A stretch of 45,632 nucleotides of DNA, from positions 1 to 45,632 of the forward strand of contig CADAZC010000006.1 in the NCBI GenBank assembly GCA_902792295.1. Direction: 5' to 3'. This document shows, piece by piece, positions 33,135 to 41,353 of the stretch (position 1 is its first letter; each line of letters starts with the position of its first letter). Made by a program: the position numbers and the translations under genes. Under the pieces are notes generated by a model. It saw only the letters and a list, made by a program, of their open reading frames with translations, ran no database searches and was not told the DNA's origin. Source of the DNA: an uncultured Eubacteriales bacterium. Lineage in GTDB: Bacteria > Bacillota > Clostridia > Christensenellales > CAG-138.

Positions 33135-34472
33135 TTAGTCAACCTTATACTTCGTCAGCATCTCGATCCAGGAACCGACGGTGAACGCAACGGATGCGCA
33201 GTACTCCGGATCCTCGATAACGAGCTTGCCCTCTTTGACCCACCAGTCATAGCCGCGGTCGTTCTTGCACTCGAACTCAACCTGACCGGCTTCGTTCATA
33301 CCGCCCTTGCTGTGGCCGTACTTCTCTTCGGTGCCCTTTGCAACCTCGGGGTTGGAGGAGTAGCCGCCCATATCTTTGCCCCATGCGGAGAAGCCGTCAA
33401 CGTTGCAGGTGATGTACGCGATGAACGCACATGCAGTCCAGGGCAGCGGGCTGTTGTCCGGAACGAACATGTAGTGGCAGTAGCCGTAGCCGCCGATGCC
33501 CTCATAGCCGTCCTGATATGCCGCAACCTTGATGTTGTTCTTGGAGACGGTATCGGATTCCTCGACGGAACGGAGCTTGGAGTAAACGAGCAGACCGAAC
33601 TGATCGGTTGCGGACTTGTCGACCAGCGTGTTGCAGATCGGGCCGTCGTCCGGTTGCGCAGCATAGCTCTCAACCCAGAGCTTGATCCACGCAAGCGCGT
33701 ATGCGCCGTTCTCACCGAGACCGAGGTCCTTCGCATCCGCTTCGAGACCTTCGATGATGGGCTTGAAGTATGCCTGCTTGTCGGCGGGGAGCTTGTCGAA
33801 CGCATCCTTCAGATAGCCGGCGTATTCATCCTTCGTGAGCATATAAAGGAAGTTCTTGCCGACGATCTCGGAGTCGATGTCCATGAACAGACCGTGTTCA
33901 CCTTCCGCAACGAAGTCCCAGCAGTTGGTGAAGGTCTTGGTGCCGGTGCAGTTGTACTCGAAGACCTTGTTCAGGGTCTGCAGCGGCAGATAGCCCTTCC
34001 ACGCATCCGCGGTGGTGCCGTTTGCCTTTGCCCACTCGAGCGGTACATACGTATCGAGGATGCCGGTCTTGACCATCTTGCTCTCGATCTGGTTGCCGTC
34101 CTGGATCAGGGTGACCGCGAAGGTGCCCTTATCCTTCATGGAGTCGGCGGTCAGCTGATCGAAGATCTTGTTGTTCTTCGGCTGCTGCCATTCGAAGTTG
34201 AGCGTGTAGTTCGGATCGAGCGTCTGCAGATACTCGATGAACAGCGGGAGAGCGGACTTACCGCGGCTGGAGTTGCCCACGCCGTAGAAGGTCGCGCCGT
34301 TGGATTCTTCGATCGCCTTTTTGCAGAGATCCTCAAAGGACATACCCTCTGCTTCTTTGATGATTTTCTGTACTTCGGATTCCGTACCGGTCTTTCCCTG
34401 GTTGGAGCCGCTGCACGCAACAAGGCCAAGAACCATCACGAAAGCCAACATCAAAGCAACAAACTTTTTCAT
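33135..34472 (-). CDS. ABC transporter substrate-binding lipoprotein
   Basis: A 445-residue extracellular solute-binding protein. Residues 1-20 are a lipoprotein signal with LVAC lipobox, then a Ser/Gly/Thr linker. The mature part is rich in Trp, Tyr and Asp and resembles iron/polyamine/sugar-phosphate type binding proteins; the ligand cannot be read from sequence. ATG 34472 follows GGAGG six bases upstream; upstream frames run through the promoter. First gene of the importer operon, expected to be the most abundant product given the stem-loop after it. Confidence 0.9.
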   Translation of the reverse strand: MKKFVALMLAFVMVLGLVACSGSNQGKTGTESEVQKIIKEAEGMSFEDLCKKAIEESNGATFYGVGNSSRGKSALPLFIEYLQTLDPNYTLNFEWQQPKNNKIFDQLTADSMKDKGTFAVTLIQDGNQIESKMVKTGILDTYVPLEWAKANGTTADAWKGYLPLQTLNKVFEYNCTGTKTFTNCWDFVAEGEHGLFMDIDSEIVGKNFLYMLTKDEYAGYLKDAFDKLPADKQAYFKPIIEGLEADAKDLGLGENGAYALAWIKLWVESYAAQPDDGPICNTLVDKSATDQFGLLVYSKLRSVEESDTVSKNNIKVAAYQDGYEGIGGYGYCHYMFVPDNSPLPWTACAFIAYITCNVDGFSAWGKDMGGYSSNPEVAKGTEEKYGHSKGGMNEAGQVEFECKNDRGYDWWVKEGKLVIEDPEYCASVAFTVGSWIEMLTKYKVD

Positions 34473-34520
34473 GATTTTCCTCCTGATAAATATGGTTGCG
34501 GATTTTGATTCCACGCATAT

Positions 34521-34529
34521 ATTATAGCA
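34521..34529 (-). promoter_or_regulatory. Extended -10 promoter of the ABC importer operon
   Basis: On the minus strand TGCTATAAT gives a perfect TATAAT (plus 34521-34526) with TG extension. No recognisable -35 box is 16-18 bases upstream, which suggests dependence on an activator. Confidence 0.7.
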
Positions 34530-34550
34530 GAGTGCAAACCGGATGAGTGC

Positions 34551-34582
34551 GAATATTCTGCGTTTCCTATGAATATTCTGCG
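34551..34582. promoter_or_regulatory. Direct repeat GAATATTCTGCG x2, candidate response-regulator site
   Basis: GAATATTCTGCG occurs at 34551-34562 and again at 34571-34582, 20 bases apart (two helical turns). The repeats sit just upstream of the -35 position of the importer promoter, the usual place for an AraC-type activator. Confidence 0.6.
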
Positions 34583-34618
34583 ATTTTTCGACGTTTTTTT
34601 TGCGAAAAGAATCCGGGA

Positions 34619-34647
34619 TTGTCATTTCCTGTACCGCATGGTATAAT
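34619..34647 (+). promoter_or_regulatory. Sigma-A promoter of the HAD-response regulator operon
   Basis: TTGTCA (34619-34624), a 17-base spacer and a perfect TATAAT (34642-34647), 37 bases before the HAD gene. Confidence 0.85.
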
Positions 34648-34684
34648 CAATTATCACACGTATCGACGTGCAACGGAGGTTCCC

Positions 34685-35539
34685 ATGCGCCCCGACGAAA
34701 CGGCAATTTTCTGCGATCTGGACGGCACGCTGTTCGATCATACCGGCGCGGTTTCCGAACGGAACAAACGCGCGATCCGCCGCTATACGGAAGAGGGCGG
34801 GCTCTTTGCGATCGCAACCGGCCGCTGCCCCGGCAACATGCTGGAGTTTCTGGAGGGCGTGGCGTTCAATGCGCCGAACATCGTTCTGAACGGCGCGGGC
34901 GTGTACGACGATGCGAACAGGCGCTTTCTGTATACGCAGTTTGCGGACGGGGAAGCGATCGCCGCGGTGCTGCGCGAATGCCGCGCGCACCATCCGTCCT
35001 TCGATCTGCAGGTCTATACCGAAACGGACATCCTCTATGTTTCGCCGGAAGAGACGGTCAACCGTCCGTTCTGGGAGCTGCACCGTACCAGTCATTTCGT
35101 CAGCATCGAGGAGGCGGAGAAGACCCCGTGGTTCAAGTCCCTGCTGTTCGGAAACCGGGACGAGCTCCGCGAGGTGGAAGCATTTATCGCCGAAAACGGT
35201 CTTTCCGACCGGTTCGACCGCGTATACGCGACGACCGACATCGTGCCCGGCTCCGAATATCTTGAGCTTCTTCCGAAGGGCGTGAACAAGGGTACGGCGC
35301 TGCGTGCCTGCCGCGATCTTGGTTGCTACCGCGATCGCTTGATGATCGGCGTCGGCGATTACAACAACGATCTCGAACTGCTTGCGGAGGCGGACCTTGC
35401 CGCCTGTCCCGCCAATGCAAACGATGCAATCCGGGCAATCTCGGATGTCCGTTTGCCCTCCAATGACAATCACGCGATTGCTGCGCTGATCGATCGGCTG
35501 CCGACGATCGGAAAGGAGCCGATATGCCGACTGTCCTGA
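34685..35539 (+). CDS. HAD-superfamily hydrolase, Cof type
   Basis: A 284-residue haloacid dehalogenase-like phosphatase. Motif I is FCDLDGTLFD (residues 9-18), motif II Thr is in FAIATGR, the lysine is in LPKGVNKGTAL, and motif IV is VGDYNNDLELL. The large C2-type cap makes it a Cof/YidA-like enzyme, usually active on sugar phosphates. The ATG follows GGAGG. Its last 16 bases overlap the response regulator. Neighbouring a Fbp/Afu-style importer, it might dephosphorylate an imported sugar phosphate, which is inference only. Confidence 0.88.
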   Translation: MRPDETAIFCDLDGTLFDHTGAVSERNKRAIRRYTEEGGLFAIATGRCPGNMLEFLEGVAFNAPNIVLNGAGVYDDANRRFLYTQFADGEAIAAVLRECRAHHPSFDLQVYTETDILYVSPEETVNRPFWELHRTSHFVSIEEAEKTPWFKSLLFGNRDELREVEAFIAENGLSDRFDRVYATTDIVPGSEYLELLPKGVNKGTALRACRDLGCYRDRLMIGVGDYNNDLELLAEADLAACPANANDAIRAISDVRLPSNDNHAIAALIDRLPTIGKEPICRLS

Positions 35540-36267
35540 TCGTTGAGGACGACGCCGCCGTGCGGGAACACGTTGCGGCGGCCGTCGATTGGAACGCGCT
35601 CGGGTTTACGGACATTCTGGAAGCATCCGACGGCGAGGACGGTCTGCAAACCGCCCTGCGGCATGCACCGGATCTCATCGTAACGGATATTCATATGCCG
35701 AGGATGGACGGGCTAACGATGCTTCGGAAGCTGCGGTCCGCCGGAGTCAAAAGCGCAGCGATCATTCTGTCTGCATACTGCGAGTTTGCCTATGCCCGGC
35801 AGGCGATGCAGCTCGGCGCAGCGGATTATCTCACAAAGCCCTTGCAGCAGGCGGAGCTGATCCGTGCCGTGGAACGAATCTGTTCGACCGGTCCGCAAGC
35901 GGATGAACTTCAAAGACGGCTGCCCGCGTTGGATGCAGCCGTCACGAAAAACAAGTATATGATCGAGACGATCGCCTATATCGCCGCGTACCACGGCGAT
36001 CCGGATCTGACGATCGGTCGGATCGCAGAGCATCTGCATATCAGCGAGGGGCATCTGAGTCACGTATTCAAGCGGGAATCCGGCTATACGCTGGTCGAGT
36101 ACCTTGCTCAGTACCGCATCCGCGAGGCGGCGCATCTGCTTAACGATGCGCACAAAAAGATCTACGAGGTTGCTCAGACGGTCGGCTATCACGACACGGC
36201 TTACTTCTCCGGCACCTTCCGCCGCTATCTCGGACAGACGCCCTCGGAGTATCAGAATTCACATTGA
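35524..36267 (+). CDS. Response regulator with AraC-type DNA-binding domain (YesN-like)
   Basis: A 247-residue regulator. The receiver domain (residues 1-120) has the acidic pocket VEDD (7-10), phospho-acceptor aspartate in IVTDIHMPRMDG, and the KPL lysine. The output domain (about 145-245) is an AraC-type double helix-turn-helix with LTIGRIAEHLHISEGHLS and the closing FSGTFRRYLGQTPSEY signature. The start at 35524 follows AAAGGAG within the HAD gene. No histidine kinase is in the window, although YesN-type regulators usually pair with YesM. The nearby repeat at 34551-34582 is a natural target. Its stop is three bases from the stop of the convergent SLOG gene. Confidence 0.92.
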   Translation: MPTVLIVEDDAAVREHVAAAVDWNALGFTDILEASDGEDGLQTALRHAPDLIVTDIHMPRMDGLTMLRKLRSAGVKSAAIILSAYCEFAYARQAMQLGAADYLTKPLQQAELIRAVERICSTGPQADELQRRLPALDAAVTKNKYMIETIAYIAAYHGDPDLTIGRIAEHLHISEGHLSHVFKRESGYTLVEYLAQYRIREAAHLLNDAHKKIYEVAQTVGYHDTAYFSGTFRRYLGQTPSEYQNSH

Positions 36268-36270
36268 GGG

Positions 36271-37863
36271 TCACAGGTTGAAGTCCGCCGCGTTGTCGCG
36301 CTGATACGAGCACCAGTTTCCGTTTTCGATCAGCTCCTCGCGGGCAAGATGCTTCAGGAGGTCTTCGGTCTGACCGTACCGGTCGATCCGGTCCAGAACG
36401 GCGGCATAGAACCGTTCCATGCGATGATGATCCGACGCGACGCGCGAGAGCGACAGACGCCCGTAGTAGTTGGAGATGAACAGCGTCGCCGCGGAAATGC
36501 TGCCCAGAAGGAGCTTTGCAAGCGTACGGCAGCGTTCGGCGTTTGCGATGCGACCGGAGAACGGCAGCAGATCGCCCCAGATACATTCGAACACAAGCAC
36601 GGCAAGATACAGCAGAATACTGAGACACAGAGCGGTTTTGACGATTCTTTCGCTGCCCGAACGGGACCGCTCTGATTTTTTGCCCGCTTTTTGGTGATAC
36701 AACCGCTGATCGTTCACCCACGGTTCGCGGATGTCGTGCGCCCGGTTCGGCGCGGCGCCGACGGGAACGACCTGCAGCGCGGCGGCGATCCAGCCGGTTT
36801 CCGTGCGTTCCGACCACGAAAGAATGTCGGCCACGCTCGTTTTGCTCCCGGCATAGCGCAGAAACGCCTGTACGCGCAGACCTTCCGCAAGCGTGCGGTA
36901 TTCGAGATAGCGGCGGTGGCAGGCAAGCCGCTTCCCGTAATGCTGGATCGCCCATGCGGCAAGCAGCGCGAGTCCGCAGACAAGGATCATCCAATGCAAC
37001 TCGGCTTCGTCGTACAGCAGAAACGCGATCGTGATGACGGTGCTGACGATCGCAAGCGCGGCGAGGATGCGTCGGTACTGCTTCGCAAAACGAACGCTCA
37101 GCGCGTCCGCCTTCGCATACAGCGTTTCCGTTTGATCCAGAAGCGCGTCCGGTTCGCGGTCGGTCGGCAGCAGGGCGGGGGAGTCGACCGCCGTTTCGAC
37201 GGCAAGACGGTTGAACTCGTCGGTCCGGGCAAGGACGCCGTCGAACGCCGCACGGTCGCCGAGAAAACGAACCGTTCCCGCATCGGCGGAATCGGACCCT
37301 TCACGCGGCGTCTGCACGTGCAGGACGGCGCCGAACCCGCCCAACGGAACGCCGTCGGCCGGCTCGTATGCGCCGTCCAGCGCAAACTTCACCGCTTCCG
37401 CGGTGCCGCAGTTCGACGCGGGCGTTTCTTTCCCGTCCCAGAGCGCAAGCAGAACGTGCGCATGCGCCGCAACATAAATGCCCGCCTGCCGGTAGGCAAA
37501 GTCGCGGTTAAAGGAATCCGGCGGCGTCTCCGCCGCAGGGACGACAAAGCATTTTTCCGCACCGGCACAAAGCGCCCGGAACGTTTTCAGCGCTTCCCCG
37601 GAAAAGTCTTTTTCATATTCGGCGGGTTCCATCGGAAGCGCGGCGATCAGCGGCACGGAAAGCGCGTTTGCCGCCTCGGCGCAGAGCGTGTCCGCACCCT
37701 CCGCAAGACTGTTGAGCATCACGATTTCCGAATGCGGACAGCGCGCTTTCAGCGCGGACAGCTCCGAAAGCACGGCGCGGTACAGCGCGTCGCGGTCTCC
37801 GCTGCGAATATTCCGGTGTCCCGTGACCCCGACGACGATCGGGATCGAGTTTTGAACGGTCAT
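36271..37863 (-). CDS. SLOG domain fused to SLATT-type four-helix membrane effector
   Basis: A 530-residue protein, last in the TIR/LRR operon. Residues 1-200 form a SLOG (LSDAT-like) Rossmann domain, with VVGVTGHRNI (10-19), NSLAEGAD (51-58) and LLALWDGK (138-145); this superfamily binds nucleotides and NAD-derived signals. Then come two pairs of membrane helices (about 266-283 and 290-306; 411-429 and 449-465), each followed by a charged helix (EYRTLAEGLRVQAFL, then HHRMERFYAAVLDRI), and a WCSYQRD segment near the end. This is the SLATT pattern (SMODS and SLOG-associating 2TM effector), predicted to open membrane pores. The start is 17 bases after the LRR gene, so they are co-transcribed. 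Domain calls are by eye. Confidence 0.75.
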   Translation of the reverse strand: MTVQNSIPIVVGVTGHRNIRSGDRDALYRAVLSELSALKARCPHSEIVMLNSLAEGADTLCAEAANALSVPLIAALPMEPAEYEKDFSGEALKTFRALCAGAEKCFVVPAAETPPDSFNRDFAYRQAGIYVAAHAHVLLALWDGKETPASNCGTAEAVKFALDGAYEPADGVPLGGFGAVLHVQTPREGSDSADAGTVRFLGDRAAFDGVLARTDEFNRLAVETAVDSPALLPTDREPDALLDQTETLYAKADALSVRFAKQYRRILAALAIVSTVITIAFLLYDEAELHWMILVCGLALLAAWAIQHYGKRLACHRRYLEYRTLAEGLRVQAFLRYAGSKTSVADILSWSERTETGWIAAALQVVPVGAAPNRAHDIREPWVNDQRLYHQKAGKKSERSRSGSERIVKTALCLSILLYLAVLVFECIWGDLLPFSGRIANAERCRTLAKLLLGSISAATLFISNYYGRLSLSRVASDHHRMERFYAAVLDRIDRYGQTEDLLKHLAREELIENGNWCSYQRDNAADFNL

Positions 37864-37880
37864 TTCTGTTTCTCCGAATG

Positions 37881-40800
37881 TTATTGTTCGATCTCCAGTT
37901 CGAACCGTCTTTCGCCGTCGAGCGATTGGATCGCCTCGGGCATGTTGTGCGAAACGCGCACATAGCGAAGGTTCGGAAGCGACAGCAGCGGGGAGATATC
38001 GGTCAGGTTTCTCCAGGTCCAGGGGATCACGATCTCTTCAAGCTCCGGGTGCGCTTCGACAAACGCGCGGAAGCTCTCGTTCGTGAAGTTGCAGCTTCCC
38101 GCCTGAAGCTCGCGGATCGGTGTTTTCTGCACGGCGTCCGTCCACAGCGCGGCGTTCACGCCCCACACGTTCAGACGGTCAAAGACGGGAACGGCGGAGA
38201 GGAAGGCGTACTGGTCGTTCGGGAGCAGTCCCCGCATGTTGTCGATCGAAAGACGAAAATGCGGGATCTGGCCGTCCCAGCGCGGCTGCTCACAGTATGA
38301 GAAGTCGATTTCGGAAAGCGGCGAGAGATCGGTGATCAGATTTCCGTTGATGTTCAGTTCAGTCAGCTCTCTGAAATTCTGAATGCCGTCGATCGAAGTA
38401 AGTCCGCAGTTGCCGGCAAACAGATGATGCAGATGCATGCAGCCGTACAGCGGCGAGAGGTCGCCGACCGGAAGGCCGTCGATGTTCAGCCATTCCAGAT
38501 TGTAGAGGTTCTGCACACCCTCGATCGATGTGACGGACGTGCCGTGCAGGTCAAGCCCTTTGAGCTTCTGCAGCGTGAATACGGCGGACGCGTCTCTGAC
38601 CGTTCTGCTGCCTTTGAGCTCCAGGGATTCCAGCGATTCCAGATACTGAATGCCGTCCAGCGTTTCCGGCGGTTCGCAATAGAGCCGGAGTTCTTTGAGC
38701 CCCGTCAGCTTTTTCAGCACGGAGAGGTCGGTGAGCACGGTGCCGTATTCGACGCGTTCGCGCTCATCCGAGCCGTTTTCGCACAGGTACACCGTCAGCC
38801 GGTCGTTATCCCAGTCCTCGTCCACCCAGTAATTGTCCGGGTCATAGATTCGGTCGCCTGCCATGCAGAGACGGTCGACGTGCTTTAAGACCGCCTCCGG
38901 CAGCGTGTCGAGTTCGTCAAGCGAGAGCAGCGTAACGCGGATATCGGCGGGCTGCCACCATGCGTTCGGATAGACGACCTCATATTGCTTGAAGTTTCCG
39001 CTGTCGACCAGCTGCTTCGCCTGTTCGCCGAGATGTGCGGGAACGCGCAGCCGGTCGCCGTTCTTCACACCGTACAGCGGCGTGAGATCGGTCACGTCGT
39101 CCAGATGGAACAGCTCGACCGAGCAGTTCCGGCTCGGCGAAAACCCGTCGAAGCAATGCAGGTCGGAAAGATCGACGATGCCTTCCAGACAGACGTTGTG
39201 CGCGTCGATGTTCGCAAACGACGGGACCGAGAACGTGCTGTTGAGTTCAATGCGCTCCGGCTTCAGCCCGTCGAGCGCCGACCAGTCGGTAAGACGCGGA
39301 CAGCCCTCGATATACAGCTGTCCGAGATGCTGTCTGGAAAAAGCGGGAAGGTTCTGAAGTCCTTCGAGTGAGGTCAGGTATTCCGATTCGTCGATATGCA
39401 CCTTCGATACCGAAAACGCGGGCAGTCCCTCGAGCGACGGCAAGCCGTGCAGGACCAGTTCCTCGGTGACGTTCGGGAACTTGTCGAAATCGATCGGCTG
39501 CGTTCCCCATGTGCCGCCGCTGCGGTTCCAGATCTCGAAACGCCATACCGTTTTTCCGGTCACGTACGAAAGCGCGTTTCCGCTGCGGTCGGTGACGTTC
39601 AGATACCGGTACGAGGGGATCTCGGCAAGGCCGGACCAGTCGTCCACCTCGGACACGCCGAAGCCGAAATAGTCCTTGTTGACGATCTCCGAAAGATAGT
39701 TCACATGGTTCGGACCGGCGCCGTAGAGCTGCAGCATTTCGAGCTTCGGAAGCCGGACCACGGGCATAACGTTGATCAGATTGAAGCATTCGTTAAAGCA
39801 GGCGTTTTTCAGCGAGGTGCAGGTTTCGAGCGCGGAGATGTCGGTCAGCGACGTCAGCCCGTGAAGCTGAATTTCCTCAAGGGCGGTGTGCCGTTCGAGC
39901 CCTTTGAGGGACCGGATGCTGCGCGCGTTCCAGATCTGCAGGAATTTGAGACCTCTCGCGTTTGCAAGCCACGAAAGATCCCCGTTCATCCGTTCGCAGT
40001 GCAGGTCGACTGTGTGAAGAGACGTGTTGTCGGAAAGCGCGGAAAGGTCGCCGAGCCGATCGCATTCGTAGCCGATAAAGATGCGATCCAGATTTTGCTT
40101 GTTCTGCAGACCGTTCAGGTTTTCCAGCAGCGGCAGCGTCAGCTCGATTTCGAAGAGTTTCGACGCTTCGGACAGACAGGAAAGATCGCGGAGCGGAATG
40201 CCGTCAAAAACCACGAGCTCAAGCTCTTTGCACTGCTTCAGACCGTCGAGATCGATCCGGCTGCCGTCCCATGCGCCCCATACCCGAAGCGCCTTCAACG
40301 CGGGCGGCGCAAAGGAGGAAAGGTCCTCCGGCATCGGCGTCTCCAGCTCGAGATGCGCATCGATCAGCTTTTTGCAGTCGTTCAGCGGAGAAAAATCGAC
40401 CTGCGCGCTGCCGCGGAAGTAGAATTCGGTGATCGTCGAATTGCGCAGCCCTTCGATATTTGTGGTTGCGGATTCGGAGATCTCGAATTTCCGCAGCCGT
40501 TCCAGCCCCGAGAGATCGGGCAGATCCACGTCCGCGCAGACGATCGACAGGTACCGGAGATTCTTCATGTACCGCAGGAAGCTGAGGTCGTTCCACGTTC
40601 CGTGCGCGATCTCGTGTCCGTCCTCGTTGCTGTACCAATGGACCTCGTTGTTATCCTGCACGCGGTTCGCGTAGTATTCGGCGCCGACGCTCTCGTAACC
40701 GAACGTGTGTATCTTGCCGATGCTGACCTCCGGAACGCACAGGCGGTCGCCGAGAATGATCAGTTCATAGATGTTTTCGAGGTCCTCGGGACGGATGCCG

Positions 40801-41321
40801 GTCTTCGGATCGACGTATGGCAGTTCGGTCGGGGCGGGCGTGGCTTCGGCGTCCGTTTCCTGTGCGGGCTTGCTGCCGAGCACGCGCCACAGCACGATTC
40901 CGAGCACGGCGAGCAGAACGACCGCGGCCGCGGCGACGATCCATTTCCGCAGCTTCGAGGCGATCGCAGAGGGCTTTTTCAGCGCGTCGGCGATGCGTCC
41001 GGCAAGCTCCTTTTCGGTGTAGCGCTCCGCAAAGATCGTGTTGCGCGCCATGATTGCGTTTCCGATCAGCGCGGGCGGCGTCGATCCGTCCAGATTGACC
41101 GGAATGATATCGCGCTTTTCGGCGTCGAACCGCAAAAACGCGTCGATCGCGTTCGAAGCGTCGTTGATCTTGTCCGACAGGAAGAACAGGACGGCGCCGC
41201 CTTTTTCCGGCGCGTCCGCCTTTCCGATCGAAAAGCCGGTTTCCTTCAGCGCGTCCAGGATCGGGCGCACGCGCGGTTCGTCTTCCGCCGCATACAGCGG
41301 GTACAGAATGCGTTTTGCCAT
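37881..41321 (-). CDS. TIR-like / TM / giant leucine-rich-repeat receptor-like protein
   Basis: A 1146-residue protein. Residues 4-115 are a TIR-like fold (GGAVLFFLSD, then DIIPVNLDGS) lacking the BB-loop motif, and with Ala61 where active TIRs have the catalytic Glu. Residues 117-126 are basic (KKPSAIASKLRKW) before a single membrane helix (127-147), which puts the TIR part inside and the rest outside. About 900 residues of LRR follow, with units such as LEWLNIDGLPVGDLSPLYG and LTELNINGNLITDLSPL. Similar openings at about 185-275 and about 810-870 (ILGDRLCVP; AGDRIYDP) hint at two large halves. The C-terminal cap matches those of the two upstream genes. ATG 41321 follows AAAGGA. Confidence 0.75.
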   Translation of the reverse strand: MAKRILYPLYAAEDEPRVRPILDALKETGFSIGKADAPEKGGAVLFFLSDKINDASNAIDAFLRFDAEKRDIIPVNLDGSTPPALIGNAIMARNTIFAERYTEKELAGRIADALKKPSAIASKLRKWIVAAAAVVLLAVLGIVLWRVLGSKPAQETDAEATPAPTELPYVDPKTGIRPEDLENIYELIILGDRLCVPEVSIGKIHTFGYESVGAEYYANRVQDNNEVHWYSNEDGHEIAHGTWNDLSFLRYMKNLRYLSIVCADVDLPDLSGLERLRKFEISESATTNIEGLRNSTITEFYFRGSAQVDFSPLNDCKKLIDAHLELETPMPEDLSSFAPPALKALRVWGAWDGSRIDLDGLKQCKELELVVFDGIPLRDLSCLSEASKLFEIELTLPLLENLNGLQNKQNLDRIFIGYECDRLGDLSALSDNTSLHTVDLHCERMNGDLSWLANARGLKFLQIWNARSIRSLKGLERHTALEEIQLHGLTSLTDISALETCTSLKNACFNECFNLINVMPVVRLPKLEMLQLYGAGPNHVNYLSEIVNKDYFGFGVSEVDDWSGLAEIPSYRYLNVTDRSGNALSYVTGKTVWRFEIWNRSGGTWGTQPIDFDKFPNVTEELVLHGLPSLEGLPAFSVSKVHIDESEYLTSLEGLQNLPAFSRQHLGQLYIEGCPRLTDWSALDGLKPERIELNSTFSVPSFANIDAHNVCLEGIVDLSDLHCFDGFSPSRNCSVELFHLDDVTDLTPLYGVKNGDRLRVPAHLGEQAKQLVDSGNFKQYEVVYPNAWWQPADIRVTLLSLDELDTLPEAVLKHVDRLCMAGDRIYDPDNYWVDEDWDNDRLTVYLCENGSDERERVEYGTVLTDLSVLKKLTGLKELRLYCEPPETLDGIQYLESLESLELKGSRTVRDASAVFTLQKLKGLDLHGTSVTSIEGVQNLYNLEWLNIDGLPVGDLSPLYGCMHLHHLFAGNCGLTSIDGIQNFRELTELNINGNLITDLSPLSEIDFSYCEQPRWDGQIPHFRLSIDNMRGLLPNDQYAFLSAVPVFDRLNVWGVNAALWTDAVQKTPIRELQAGSCNFTNESFRAFVEAHPELEEIVIPWTWRNLTDISPLLSLPNLRYVRVSHNMPEAIQSLDGERRFELEIEQ

Positions 41322-41353
41322 GGGGATCGTCCTTTCTGTTCGGGTGTGTGGGA

